A stretch of 64,000 nucleotides of DNA from Lepus europaeus (GCF_033115175.1 NC_084827.1:174407401-174471400), one strand, 5' to 3'. Shown: positions 34,583 through 47,539, numbered from the stretch's first letter. Notes: generated from the letters alone by a model not told the origin. Made by a program: numbers and translations.

Positions 34583-37500
34583 ACCAATGCCAATTCTGAC
34601 TGGTGTTGGTTCATTCCTACTCTCTGGTGTCCCTCTCCATGCCATTATTTCTTAATGCCCGTCTTCAGCTTGTGTGAAAGGTGTTTGCTGAGAAAGAATG
34701 CATTCCATATCTGGGTCAGGGTAGGGCAGAGAACAGCTGTAGAAAGTGACTTATTGTCTTGTCAGTCTGACATCTGTTGGGTCCTTAGAGTCACGAGGAA
34801 CGAGGCATCACGAGACCTTAGAAACAGTAATTTAGGAGACAGCCTTTGTTGTCACCTAATTGTGAGCTAGAGGGCTGGTGTCAATTTTATCCAAACTTCA
34901 AAGGACAGCTGGCATGGGAGTCACACCTCCATCATCCCCATGAGCTGTGAAGTCACTTTCTTCTTAATGGGTTCCGTGCCTGGCTCACGTGTCTGTGGAT
35001 GAATCCACTGCGCGTCAGTCACAGGCTCTGGATGAGGTAGTGACATTGAGGTCTCAATAATTTTTCTATCCCCTTCCAAAAGGCTTGGCATGCAGAAGTC
35101 ATTCATGAAATGCTTGCTGAAAGAGCCCTCGGGTCACAGTGAACTGAACTGCCATCCGTCCCCAGACCGGGGTCATTCCCACACTTCCTCCCATGGCTTC
35201 CTCATTTCTTTATTTTCTCACTTGCAGATGGCCCTGTGGTTTCACTTCCTGTTTGCTTTCAGAAGTCTCTGAGCACAAGACTTGGAGACGCAGAACCTTT
35301 TCACTTCAGATTTTGTAAGCGTTCTGAGGGCTGCTGTGACGAGCGCTGGCCCTGCCCAAGTGCTGTGTGGGCGCTTGGACTTCTCCCCGGCAGCCGCTCC
35401 TTTGAAACCGCCATCCTGCTGACTCCATCTGGCATGGGGGAAAGGGAGAAGGCAAAGGGCTTGGTTTCGGATGGCCCTGGGAGAGTCGCCATCCTGCCTC
35501 TTCTCTGCCGTCAGACTCAGGACAAATCCCTGTCCTTCCCATCTCTGCTGGACTTGGTGGTCTGTCTTCTGAGTAGCTCAGTGCTCACCAGGGACTTCAG
35601 GCTCCAGGCTCTTCCTAGATGTCTCAGAATTGTACAAGTCCTGGCTTTTTGTACATGATCGAAGGCTGATACCCAAGGCAGGCTGAATTTGATTCATAAA
35701 ACAACAAATAGGGCTCTCATGTTCCAGAATATTGAGCAATTAGTCACGCCTTTAACATGAATGCTTTAGGACTGTAGTCACATGAGCGCTTTAGAATTGT
35801 AGCCGCGCTGTCCTCCAGAGAGTTTTCCTCCCTGCATTGCCACAAGGCTCCTCAGCTAGGCAGTCGCTCTACAGGTGAACCCTCTTCCTGCCCTCTTCGT
35901 GGCTGTGGCCTGGGTCCTTGGTCTACTTAGTGGGGTGCCTCTCCCAGCATCTGAAGTCCTCCTGATCTTGACATAGTTGTTAACATAGATGTCAAGATCC
36001 AGAAAGACGAGGTACCACCTTTCTGCCCCACCAGTCATCGCCACCTTCCACCTCCAGCACTGCCTTCTCTGGTTCCAAGACGGATGGAGTGAGGTGGCCA
36101 AATTCAGGCATGCTCCTCCACCGTAGCCTCTACATACCCCCATCCCCAGCTGTATTTTTATCAAAAGCTTGGCTCTCCAACAACCACATTTCCAGAGGCT
36201 TCACTCTCCCTCCAGTTCCAGTCTCCTTCAAAGATAAATTGTATCAAAGAAGCCTGAGTCTGTAGGTCGGATTAGAAACCTTTGTACACATCATTGCAGA
36301 GCAGTGGTAGAAGAGACGAAATGCTTATCCAATTTACAGTTTTTGTTGGTGCTGATGGGTTTTTAAATGAGTCAGATTCACTCCACGATATAAATGGAAA
36401 GAAGCTCCCGAGTTGTCATAGGCACTGTGCCAAGTATTTCAGATACTTATGAATATCATTAGATAATTATCATATTTACTGTCAATAGTTCTCATTAATC
36501 TTACATACAGGAGAGGAGCCCTTCAGGGTAGAATTGCTTCAGTCCAAAGCACAAAGCAATCCCACGGACTCTGCCCCACTGGATGGCTGACACCCCCACA
36601 TCCGTCTCTGACTCCGTGCTCTGGGCCCCCCCAGATTCACAACACCTTTCCCTCTTCCCAAGCTCTGGGGCAAGGGGCTCTCATTCAATTCCCCTCAAAT
36701 GACTTTGTGGAGCTCCTTCCATATCCAAATGCACTTGTGTGCCAGAAAGATAGATGTTTTCCCTCCCTCCTAAGGGTGTCACTATGGACAAGCAGAAGCA
36801 GATAGACAAGCAAACGATGTTGACCTTGGGTGACATGTACAATAGTAGACAGTTACACAGGTGCAGTTCCGAAAGGGGAGGAAGGGCTCCTTCCTGTGAC
36901 TTAAAAGTGGTCACCTGGCGAAGGCAGTGCCTGGGTGCTAAGGGTGAAGAGGGGTTTAGCACGCAGGTGCATGGGAGAAACAGTATTGCTAGGGGAGCAG
37001 CCACTGCCTCTACTCCTGCCCATCTTTTCCCAGCTCGGTTGGTGCCTCTGTACCCTGTTCCTGCCCTCGAATCAGTACACATTACAGCAAGGTTGCATCC
37101 ATCAGCTTCCTCCCTATGTTTTAGAAAGCACAGCTCATCCCCAGGTGATAAACCAGTTGATGACAGACTTGACTTTAGGGGAGAGGCCAAGTACAAACTC
37201 TGAAAACAGGAGAGCATTGGGTTTTCATGGGAGAACATTCAGATCAGACGCTGAGGGTTAAGAACAGACACGGCAGCCCTCCATGTGAGGGTCCGTTCAG
37301 TTGTCTGAGAATCAACAGACCGGCCATTCCCAGGATCTGTGTTTCTGCTGTGCTCGTGTTTACACATTGGTTGCTGGCAAGGACAACGTGTTTGCTTACG
37401 ACCTTGAATAAAATGCAGACATCACCTCATTGGGTCTCATCAAAAGCAGAACTTGTCCTCCCATTCATCTCTGTCAGACCGGCAGGAGCAGCCAGGCTAG

Positions 37501-38500
37501 GCCATCCAAGGCCACTGCCTCCTTCTAATGAAGGTGAGGATTTCATTTTTCATTCTGCTCACCCGGTCTGGGCAACACTGGTCCCCAGCAGCTGCTGGGG
37601 CCCCAAGAAGTCTGTAGCATGCTTTTTCTTCAGGTCAGGGAGTCACAGGACCCATCGGGGGAATACTGGAGTTGCCTTTCAGGGGTGTTCAAAGACTACA
37701 ACCATTATTCAGTTTGGGGACCCCTCCTTTCTCTCTCAAAGTGAGGATCCTGTGTGTGATCTTGGCTTCCAGACGCTCTAGCGCCACACTGCAGCCCTGT
37801 CTCCGGCAACCTCTACGTCCGTGATAGGATGCTTTGCAGGTCAGTAATCCAAGGAGACAGCCCCGTGAGGCTGCAGCCAGTCTGCCAGTCAGAGGAGAAT
37901 TGTTTTCCTGTTAGCAAAACTGACATAGCCTTGCTTTGTCCTCCACTGAAAACTCCCCAGGGCCCCGAGCAGGCTATGGCAGGCTGTTTTGGAAACTGAG
38001 AGAAGAAGGGGCTTGTTCAAAATTATTTGCAATCCAGTAACCCATAGCATTTCCCTGGTCTAGCCAGTTTCCTAGCTGACCAGACGAGACTCGGCAAAGC
38101 TTTCCTACAGCTCAGCAAAGACGATCGACTCGCACAGAGCCGACTGGTCCCCAGGCCAGCCTCTGAGCAGAAGCACACAGCCACCACAGCCCCCAGTGAC
38201 AGGCACACATCTGGCAGTCACACTCAGGCCCGATGCTGTGGGGACAGAAGGGGCGGGAGGTGCAGGCGCAGGATGGATGACTTGAGAGCTGGGACAGACG
38301 TGGGCCAGAGAAACTTCTGGGGCTACACTGTGTGCAGCAGGCTCCACGCGGGTCCCAGCTGCTTTCCAGCTGTGTGCAGAGAGTCTGCATGGACAGTAGA
38401 AACTTGCATGAATGAAAATAGCAGCTGCAACGAAAGTTGTCCCGCTGACAGCGTTCCCATTTCAGGTGATCTACGATTTCGTTCACGCGTTGCAAAAGTA
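34583..38500. other. Unassigned, repeat-poor and partly GC-rich block
   Basis: About 3.9 kb with no repeat I recognise, the longest such stretch in the window. It holds overlapping open frames up to 185 codons (e.g. 36681-37238 minus, 37227-37781 plus), but they resemble no known domain, and sense and antisense frames are equally long. It could be unique intergenic or intronic sequence with regulatory elements. I cannot support exons. Confidence 0.4.
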
Positions 38501-38504
38501 ATAC

Positions 38505-38985
38505 ACTGTGATGCTTTTGTCGACCTAAAGCAGAGCTGCTTACAATTAATGTGCATTCAAAACACCTGAGAAACTCATGCTACGGCTCCCAAGTTGGTCT
38601 GAGGTGAGGCCTGAAATCCTGCATTTTTTAAAGATTTATTTATTTGTTTATTTGTAAAGCAGAGAGAGAGAGAGAGAGAGGTCTTACATCTGCTGCTTCA
38701 CTCCCCAAATAGCTACAACAGCTGGAGCTGAGCCGATCCGAAGATCCAAAGCCAGGAGCCAGGAGCTTCTTCCAGGTTTCCCACACAGATGCAGGGATCC
38801 AAGCCCTTGGGCCATCCTCTACTGCTTTTCCAGGCCATAACAGAAAGCTGGATTGGAAGAGGAGCAGCTAGGACTGGAACAGGTGCCCATATGGGATGCC
38901 AGCACCACAGGCAGAGGATTAACCTATGGTGCCACAACACTGGCCCCGAAATTCTGCATTTTTTAAGCAGTCCCCAAGCAATACA
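38505..38985 (+). mobile_element. MER5A-like fragment interrupted by a CSINE
   Basis: 'cagagctgcttacaattaatgtgcattcaaaacacctgag' and 'ggtctgaggtgaggcctgaaatcctgcat' follow the MER5A pattern, resumed after the SINE by aagcagtccccaagcaatac. Confidence 0.65.
38632..38947 (-). mobile_element. CSINE inserted in a MER5A-like element
   Basis: Complete minus-strand copy with TSD gaaat[c/t]ctgcattttttaa at 38613-38631 and 38948-38966 (19 bp, one mismatch). The target ends in a T run, as expected for L1 endonuclease-driven insertion. Confidence 0.94.
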
Positions 38986-39207
38986 GCTGGTGCCACATTG
39001 AGTCCAGTAAATATGGGCCTAGCAAACGTAACAGTCTCCTTCTCTCCCCAGACCACTCACACCCATCCCTGTGATTACATTTCAGGTAGTTTTTGTTCTA
39101 CAATCTGCTTCCTGCTCAATGAGCATCCTTCCAGGTCAAAAATGTAATACTCTGGTTTCTCTTCAAAACATGTAACTGTTGCCTTTTTACCAGCTTAAAA
39201 CAGTAAT

Positions 39208-39506
39208 ATTTTTTTAAATAGTTTTTATCATTTTTTATTTGATTGAAAGGCAGAGTTACAAAGAGGGAGGGAGGGAGGCAAAGGGGGAGAGAGATCTTCC
39301 AGCAGGGGACTGGGCCAGGCTGAAGCCAGGAGCCTGGAACTGCATCTGGGTCTCTCACATGGGTACAGGGGCCCAACTACTTGTGCCATATTCTGCTGCT
39401 TCCCCAGCAGGGATCTGAAGCAGAAGTGGAGCAGACAGGATTCAAACCAGTGCTCTATAGGATGCCAGCATCACAGGTTGCTCAGTTGCACCACACCAGT
39501 GACCCC
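39208..39506 (-). mobile_element. CSINE, diverged
   Basis: 'tatttgattgaaaggcagagttac', a purine-rich tract, 'gaagccaggagcctggaact', 'ggtctctcacatgggtacag', 'caccacaccagtgacccc'. Part of the 5' body is deleted relative to other copies. Confidence 0.85.
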
Positions 39507-40212
39507 TGTGATTTTGTTTAACTATATAAACAGAATTCCGTATTTGAAATACTACAGCTTCTCCACTCTGCCTCCTACTAATGGGGCATCAAGAGGTTTC
39601 CATGTTTGGGAGCCACGTTGAAGTCCGTTCACATTCACACTGTCACTGAGCCAGAAGGAGACCCATGTAAGCTCATCATCTGGTGCACTACATCTTACAA
39701 AGAAGTCAGTGTGCTTCTCTGGGCAAAGTATGCGTCTCACAAAGGATCTTGCTGATCAACCAGGAGGCTCATGACATTATAAGATAAGCAGAGTTCAGTT
39801 TTCTTTGTTGTCAGTTTTACCAGAATGCTATGGAGCAAAACCAATTCTTTATTTTCGTATTAAAAACATATCACATGCATTATCAAGAAGAAAATACAAA
39901 ATGCACTGGAATTGTTGAGATTAAATCCTTAGAGCCCAACATTATTTTCTTCCTTTGGCCAGCTGCTCCAGCCCATCTAGGGTCCAGCTCACTCCAGTTT
40001 GAGCTCAGGAGCAACTTAATGGAAAATGTTGCAGGTCAGGCATGAACCTGGTCCCACATCGTCCTCTACAGGTGAGAAAACCAAGGTTCAGGGTGGTTGG
40101 CCAGTCCATCACAGCTGACTAATTAAAACAGTTTAAGGGGGTGGCCTGGATTATTAAGATGAAGAAGCATGTGAACCTTTGTAAAGCTAAGAATTACTTA
40201 TCAATCACTGTT
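39507..40212. other. Unassigned sequence
   Basis: No repeat or exon recognised apart from a weak MIR-like motif near 40070-40100 (gtgagaaaaccaaggttcag). Confidence 0.35.
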
Positions 40213-40214
40213 GT

Positions 40215-40385
40215 AGCTCTGTGATTTTCAAACTTTCCTACATAGAAAAATCTGCAGAGAAGCTGTTCATCTCCCCCAATTACCAGACCCAATCAAAGCC
40301 AATTAAATAAGAAGTTCTTGGGATAGAGCCCAGATTTTGTTTATGAAATTCCCCAGGTGACTCTAGTGGAGTCGCCAGATCTCAC
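40215..40385 (+). mobile_element. MER5A-like fragment
   Basis: 'ctgtgattttcaaactttcc', 'gcccagattttgtttatgaaa' and 'attccccaggtgactctagtgg' fit a diverged MER5A/hAT MITE. Confidence 0.5.
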
Positions 40386-41377
40386 CAATAGATTACAGGA
40401 GGGCCAGTTAAATTTGAACTTTGTCTAATAGCTAGTAAAGTTTTTGATATAAGTCCATCCCAGATATTCCACAAAAGACATATTCAAGAACTGCTAAGAT
40501 GTTATTTGTTGGAAGTGAGTGAAACAGGTGGTAGATACCAGAGGGTCGTGTTGCTCTGCTGTGTGTAGCTCACCGTTTACTGAAGTATCTTTTCATCTGG
40601 TTCTGCACACGGATGCACAGAGCTGGGCCCCCAACCAGACCCTGACAAAGGATTAAATGCTCCCAGCAGAAGTCAGATCCTTCCATAAAAAACAGATTCC
40701 CTGCCACGAGCAGCCCAGCATCCTCTGAAAGTGACAGACAGCTACGTCCTTCAACCCCACTCCTTCCCACTAACATTTTGTCTCCTGGACCTTGTAAACA
40801 GGGCACTGAGAAACCTGCTGTCTCCTTTTGCTAAGTTCTCAGGATTTAAAAGCAACTAAACCAAACAGCAAAAAAACAAAGTCTCTTGCAGATCAGGAAA
40901 CGATGGAATGATAAAAAGAGGTTAGCCCTACAGCCAACTTCCTTTCTTCCTGGGATGAGGAGGTCTGGATGGCAGCTGAAATGCTCATGGGCAGATCCAT
41001 TGGAAGCCCCCAGTACACCAGCTGTCAGCAGGACACACGAGAGTCATCTATGGGAGCTGTTCCACAGGCCTGGTCTCCCAGGGCTCAAGAATTTCTAGAC
41101 TCCCAGGTGACTTGCTGATTACCGGGAAAGATTACGGTGGGTTGATCACTAACAAAAGTGCCAATGTCCTTGTCCCATGACTGTGCAGTTCCATAAGCAC
41201 ATGGTCCTTCCCAGTGCACATTTCCCTATCTGGTTCCCATCACCCTCTGGTTTCAAGCCCATAAATGGTACCCATGGAAAACCAAGGCAGGCTGGGTTCT
41301 GCACCATTCAACCAAGACCAATTCCCAAACAGACCCCAAATCCAAGACAAGCAATGTGTGGGCGAGGAGAGAGAAAA
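40386..41377. other. Unassigned sequence
   Basis: No exon or repeat recognised. Small overlapping open frames only. Confidence 0.35.
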
Positions 41378-41394
41378 TGATGATTGGGATTTTT

Positions 41395-41747
41395 TATTTT
41401 TATTTTTTATTTATTATTTTTTAAAAAAAATTTTGACAGGCAGAGTGGACAGAGAGAGAGAGAGACAGAGAGAAAGGTCTTCCTTTTTGCCGTTGGTTCA
41501 CCCTCCAATGGCCACTGCAGCCAGCGCATCGCGCTGATCCGAAGCCAGGAGCCAGGTGCTTCTGGTCTCCCATGCGGGTGCAGGGCCCAAGGACTTGGGC
41601 CATCCTCCACTGCCTTCCCGGGCCATAGCAGAGAGCTGGCCTGGAAGAAGGGCAACCAGGATAGAATCCAGCGCCCCAACTGGGACTAGAACCTGGTGTG
41701 CCGGCGCCGCAAGGCAGAGGATTAGCCTGTTGAGCCACAGCGCCAGC
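41395..41747 (-). mobile_element. CSINE (full length, young)
   Basis: Minus-strand copy with intact head (reverse of ggctaatcctctgccttgcg) and tail. Perfect 17-bp TSD tgatgattgggattttt at 41378-41394 and 41748-41764. Likely recent. Confidence 0.96.
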
Positions 41748-41764
41748 TGATGATTGGGATTTTT

Positions 41765-42717
41765 GCAAGAATACATGTGCAGAAGCCAGGAGAAAGGCTG
41801 GCTGTCTCCTGCCCAGGGACCTGGACCCCAGGCCAGGCTGCCATATCAGCCCTGTTCTGGGTCAGTGTCATAGAGGTCATCCTCCCACCAGATACGCACA
41901 CAGCCAATTAGCCTTTGCTTGCCTCCCTCTGGCACTCCAGATGGCTTCATGATCAGTTACAGAAGGCATTCGTTGCCTCTGAGGTTAAAACTATGAAATC
42001 CTATTTCTTCACTGAGTTCCCCTCTGAACTTTGTAAGCCACAAAATCCTTCCTGGGGCAAAGAGCCCAATTCATCTGGCTGTCTGAGCTCCCTGGGGCTC
42101 TCAGTGGCCACAGTGACTCATGTGGCAGCAATACACCCACAGGCGTCTGTGGGCGAGAACCCCATCTGGCTACCAGAAGCAGTGTACACAGCACCAGGCC
42201 ACCCTGGAGGGCTATTGAGAAAGGGCCCAAGATCCCAGAGGGGACACATTCTCCTCCTGCCTGCATGCTACAAGGACAGCTCATTCACCAGACATTCCTG
42301 GAGTTGCCAAGATGTTCTCACACATCCTACATGCAATGCCAGACAATGGGTGAACCAAATGAGCAAGACAGAGTCTCTCCCCTCCAACAGCCCAGTTCAC
42401 AAACTTAAAAGATGTGGGTACAGACAGGAAGGTTTCCTGAAGAGTATGAAGCCAATACTGAGACAAAAGGATGCTTTTGGTTGGAATCTGGAGAGACAGA
42501 AAGGGTGAAGGGAAGGCAAGCCTGGATGTGCGAAAGGCAGCCCGAGAGCCATCATGTACCCACCCAGCAAGGCCACATCTAATGATTGGGCAAAGGAGAT
42601 GCCCAGGGACACTGCAGAGGGTTCAGTGCAGAGGTGATCATGAAAGTGTCACTGATGACAGTGGAAGGTTGGAAATCCCTTGAGTGTCCAGCCATGAAAA
42701 CATGATTGTAAGTTTAA
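41765..42717. other. Mostly unassigned; L2-like at 42270-42420
   Basis: A segment with ccagacattcctggagttgcc, acatgcaatgccagacaatggg and gaaccaaatgagcaagacagag resembles L2-type sequence. A 197-codon plus frame (41915-42508) runs through it and is judged non-coding. Confidence 0.4.
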
Positions 42718-42730
42718 AGAACAACCATTT

Positions 42731-43016
42731 TTTTTTTGACAGGTAGAGTTATAGACAGTGAGAGAGAGGCAGAGAGAAAGGTCTTCCTTTCGCTGGTTTA
42801 TCCCCCAAATGGCACTGCACCGATCTGAAGCCAGGAGCCAGGCACCTCCTCCAGGTCTCCCGGAGCCCAAGCACTTGTGCCATCCTCCACTGCTATCCCA
42901 AGCCACAGCAGAGAGCTGGAATGGATGAGGAGCAACCGGGACCAGAACTGGTGCCCATATGGGATGCTAGCGCTGAAGGCAGAGGATCAGCCAAGTGAGC
43001 CACAGCACCAGCCCTG
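42731..43016 (-). mobile_element. CSINE
   Basis: Perfect 13-bp TSD agaacaaccattt at 42718-42730 and 43017-43029. The body has a deletion of about 25 bp around the 'ccatgcgggtgcaggggc' part. Confidence 0.94.
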
Positions 43017-43049
43017 AGAACAACCATTTGATCATCTACTATGTGGCAA

Positions 43050-43175
43050 TCATTTGCTCAGTCACTCATTCAACAAATATTCTTTGAGCACCTTCTCTGT
43101 GCCTGTCTGTAGTCTAGGCCCAGGAGACACAAATAGGAGTGAAAAAGAAGAGGACCTTGCCTTGCCACAGTTTAT
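43050..43175 (-). mobile_element. L2 3' fragment
   Basis: 'cactcattcaacaaatattctttgagcacc', then 'ctctgtgcctg' and 'aggcccaggagacacaaatagg', the usual L2-type end pattern. Strand by family convention. Confidence 0.55.
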
Positions 43176-43177
43176 AC

Positions 43178-43179
<2 letters not shown>

Positions 43180-43251
<72 letters not shown>
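43180..43251. repeat. Compound (TG)n(AG)n microsatellite
   Basis: A TG run of about 30 bp switches at 43210 to an AG run of about 40 bp. Both are nearly perfect, so length polymorphism is likely. Confidence 0.95.
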
Positions 43252-43254
<3 letters not shown>

Positions 43255-43579
43255 TTTAAAGTTTGTGGGAAAATATAATTAAAAGATAAGATTATTTTGC
43301 TGCAAAAAATTTTTTAAAACCCATGCATAGGTTTTTCCTGAGCTTCTTGAAGTCTCCTTCTATATTATAACTTTAAATATGCCCATGGAGGGACTTTTAT
43401 TCCTCAATAGCTACTCAAGTCTCCTTTTGGAAGGAGGTGGACACTTGGCCAGAGGCTGTTGTGGGGACACAAAGGACAGGCACAGGATCAAAGCCTCATT
43501 AAGGCATTGAACAAATGATGAGAAAGGGTCTGTGTATCTTGACATCAGAGAGGAAGGCCTTTTGTAAAAACTACTAGTA

Positions 43580-43924
43580 GGCCGGCGCCTCGGCTCACTA
43601 GGCTAATCCTCCACCTGCGGCGCCAGCACACTGGGTTCTAGTCCCGGTCGGAGTGCCAGATTCTGTCCCGGTTGCCCTTCTTCCAGGCCAGCTCTCTGCT
43701 ATGGCCCAGGAGTGCAGTGGAGGATGGCCCAAGTGCTTGGGCCCTGTGCCTGCATGGGAGACCAGGAGAAGCACCTGGCTCCTGGCTTCCGATCGGCGCA
43801 ATGCACCAGCTGCAGCGCACCGGCCGCAGCGGCCATTGGAGGGTGAACCAACGGCAAAAAGGAAGACCTTTCTCTCTGTCTCTTTCTCACTGTCCACTCT
43901 GCCTGTCAAAAAAAAAAAAAAAAC
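43580..43924 (+). mobile_element. CSINE (full length, young)
   Basis: Head ggccggcgcctcggctcact close to the family's presumed GC-rich master form, intact A-rich tail. Perfect 12-bp TSD aaactactagta at 43568-43579 and 43925-43936. Confidence 0.96.
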
Positions 43925-43936
43925 AAACTACTAGTA

Positions 43937-46900
43937 CAGTAGAATATCATACACCTGAGAGCGAGTCAATTCCTTGAAGAATATGGAGATGCATGCAGGT
44001 TAGAGTTCACTGGCTAACAAAGACTAAGAGGCCCTCCAGAAGTTGTGTGCATTTGGGGCGGCCCTCTGAGGACTGTGTTTGGTGCTGGGGAATCTAAGTG
44101 AGCCTTCCCCATTGCTGCAGCCCTGCCATTCAGGAAGGGGTAGACGTTCTTCTGAAAGTAACAGCTGAAAAAACGTTTCTCTGTGTGGAGCACAGGCAAG
44201 ACAGGGGAGACAGTTCCAGGCTCTGATATTGAGTGGAAGAGCTTAAAGATGATTCCCACTGCTGGGACACGGCTCCCACGTGATCTCCAGAGCTCCCACG
44301 GCATCCTCACGTCCTCAGATCGGTCTCCCAGCTCACAGCCACCCAAAAGGGTTTCCCGAAATTCTGACCAAGGCAAAGGTAGGTAAGCAATTTTGTTTCT
44401 GCTGATTTCTCTTGGTCCATTATTTGCCCCAGGGGGATCAAAAATTAGTTATTTCAGACTGAGAGCATCTGAGAAAGATGTACTTTTTAACATAAATGCA
44501 TAGTTAACAGATTGCAAAGGGAAACTGTGACATTGTGTTTGTTTTCAGCCATAATATGATTTAAATGTGCAATTCTGTTACACAAATTATCCGTTGTATT
44601 GATCCCATTCCTTGGCAGTTACAAGTTACTGTGAGGAAGAGGAGATTCCAGGAGAAGCAGTGAGGGCCCAAGTCCATGAGAGGACATAGCTCATTCCTAG
44701 ACTTGGTGGCAAAGGTTTGGCAGCCACCGAATTGATAAGTAGGGCTTAGAGACAGCAACCAGGATGGGAGCAGAAATAATTGGTCATCAGTTATTTCCCT
44801 CTTCCTCAAGCTAGGAGCTTTCCTACTTTCAGCTTACCAAAGCTCTACTCAGGCAGATGGTTCAGTCTGAGACGCACGGAAAGTGGCATCTGGCCCTTCT
44901 GTATTCTGCTGCACCCTCTGCCCACCTCCTACCTTCAGGTACCCAACGCCTTGAGTACACCCCCTTACGACTGCAGATCCTTGAAGACAATCAACTTGAG
45001 TCAATGCATTCACCCCCAAACTGTTAGAGCATGGCTCAAAATTCAGCCAAAGCAAAACCAAAATAGATGTGTGTGGAAACAAGATCTCCAGTGAGGAAAG
45101 TCCAAGACGCTGCTGTTTCCACAGGGATGCCACTGAGTCCTATCATCAGGCGAGTTTGTGAAGCTGTGATTCGATGAGAACACATTCATTTAGAATATTG
45201 AAAATAAGGAAACTGGGTAAAGGGGAGTTTGTAGGGACCTTAGAATTGTTCATGGATGCTCTCCAGATGTGATGGGGTAGGGAGAGACATGAAGAGAGTG
45301 TGAGGAACAAACACTCAACAAACAATGGATGCCTCTGGTGGGCAGGACCAGGTTGAGAGAGGGAATCTCTACCCAGAAGGACCACGAGAGCTAGCTGAGT
45401 AGATCCCTACATAGAACAGAAGGGTTAGAGGAAAAGCTCTCTGTGCCTTGGGAGCAAGGGGTCTGGGCATGGGTCTTCCTATGAAGAAAACAGCTGGAAA
45501 TCATCCTATCCATGTTGAGTGGTTACTGCCATCAAGGGAAGTGCCATTAGGAATGGCACGGGCACCACCCATCCTTGTGGAGGGTATTCAAATAGTCACA
45601 GCCTTATAAGAAAGGCTGACTCTGCAGAACCCAGAGAAGAAAACCTTGGAGAGCAACCAACCCACTTATATTATTAATCATCAGCTTAGCTCTGGCATCT
45701 GTTTTACCTGTCACACCCCAGACAGCCCACTTCACATTCAGGGCTGTTGGACTACAGTTCTTGCTCTATTATGCAATTAGTTCTCAGCACAAGCATTTGA
45801 GATGATCTGGGAACTAAATCCTTGTCTAGCACACCTTAAAACTCATATGGAGAACACAGCCCATGAGTCACGTCCCCAGCTGCTGGATTTGAGGGCCGGA
45901 AGGTTTCCCACATGAACAGTGTCCTGTGATGAAAGCTTTCAACTCTAAACTAATCCCTGGAGTTCAGAGCTGAGGCCCTCGTGAGGCTCTGTGAGCTGTA
46001 CTAACGCGTTCATGAGGTAAACAAGCAGCGTCAGGTAAGCCAGTCTCTCCTGAGGCTCACTCTTGATCTCTCTGAGTCCCATCTCTGTCTCCTGTGCACA
46101 CTGCTGACTTCTGAATGGCCCGTAAAGACCAGGGCTCTTTAGGAATGATAGCAATTACTACTCATTGAGTGTGACCAAGGTGCCAGGAAATATGCTGTCA
46201 GCCCTTCCAGCTACACAAACCCATCTTCAGTTTCATAGCACTGTGGTTCCGCTGACTTTGGGAAAGTCATCTCCCATGCCTTCTTGGCCTCACTGGGCTC
46301 ATCCGAAAACTGAGAGTTGAAAGAGTAATTCCCAAACATCCTTCACTACCCAACCATAGGAAGTCTGAACCAGTATGAAAAGGTTGGCTGTCCTCTGAAT
46401 TTGCCTTCACACAAAACTCAGAGCCAATTCTCGTTCTTCGTGTTTCGAACAAAGGTGCAGAGGGTGTTCTGCACCCACTGCTGTTAAGAGATGCAGATAC
46501 AGCATCCTTGATAAAGCTCATGATACCCAGGATCATTGCCAATTCCTGGATCACCGTTGTAATCATTCTCATCTCCTCCCCTCACAAAGCAGGCTGGAAG
46601 AGGGAATGGCTTACTGGCACATATACAGGCATTTAACAACCACTTTCTGAATGGATGAATTAATGAAGGTCTAATAGCTGGATAGGTGAGTGGATATATA
46701 GTGATTAGGAGGAAAAGCTCTGGTCCACATCTTTAAAAGCTGTTTCAGCTTGTTAGGACTTAGTTTCCCCATCTTAGAAATGGCAGCAATAAAAGGTCCA
46801 ATGCCTCATAGGGTATGGAGAGATCAAAGGAGATGATTTGCACATACTTCTCACCACTGTGGCCAGTCTGTAGTCAGCTTTAATACATGCTAAGTCTTTT

Positions 46901-47293
46901 CTTGGAATAGCAAGTGCAAGTCATCTTATTTCAAAGAAAATCTCAAATCACCCCAAGTCGTAAGGAGGCATTTGAGAACGCTGCCTGCACAGCACCCAGG
47001 GGTTTTTTGATAAAGATCTGTCCTATGAATGAATGGAATGACACGAATGAGTGTTAGATGGAGAAATTAAAATAAGGGAGAATGACAGGTTGTCCGGTTC
47101 CGTGGTTGATTCAGTGCTATTTGGCATTATCTGCAGACACTTCGGTTGTCACAACTGGGTAGTGTTCATGGCTTCTAGGAAGTAGAGGCCACAGGTGCTA
47201 CCAAACATTGCACCATGCACAGCATAGCCTCTCAGAACAAAGAAGTCTCCAGTCCAAAGTGTCAATAATGCAGAGCCTTAACAAACTCTGATC
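43937..47293. other. Mostly unassigned, with MIR fragments
   Basis: MIR-like pieces at about 46245-46340 (gggaaagtcatctcccatgcc, gggctcatccgaaaactgag), 46610-46675 (aacaaccactttctgaatggatgaatt) and 46735-46860 (ttagtttccccatcttagaaatgg, ggagatgatttgcacatac). The rest is unassigned. No exon is supported. Confidence 0.45.
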
Positions 47294-47308
47294 CAGTCCA
47301 TTGGTTTT

Positions 47309-47343
47309 TTTTTTTTTTAATTTATTTGACAGAGTTAGACAGT

Positions 47344-47377
<34 letters not shown>

Positions 47378-47524
47378 TCTTCCTTCTGTTGGTTCACCCC
47401 CTAAATGGCTGCTATGGCCAGAGCTATGCTGATCTGAAGCCAGGAGCCAGGTGCTTAATCCCGGTCTCCCACATGGATGCAGGTACCCAAGCACTTGGGC
47501 CTTCCAGGCCACAGCAGAGAGCTG
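47309..47524 (-). mobile_element. CSINE, 5'-truncated
   Basis: Keeps the 3' two-thirds (T run, GA tract, ggttcaccccctaaatggctg, gaagccaggagccaggtgct) and stops at ccacagcagagagctg, lacking the tRNA-like head. A perfect 15-bp TSD cagtccattggtttt at 47294-47308 and 47525-47539 shows it inserted already truncated. Confidence 0.94.
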
Positions 47525-47539
47525 CAGTCCATTGGTTTT

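Noticed and set aside
36681-37781. Open frames of 184-185 codons on both strands
   Set aside because: Sense and antisense frames are equally long, there is no known domain, and neither splice nor polyadenylation context supports them.
41915-42508. 197-codon plus-strand frame
   Set aside because: Runs through L2-like sequence, with no homology that I recognise.
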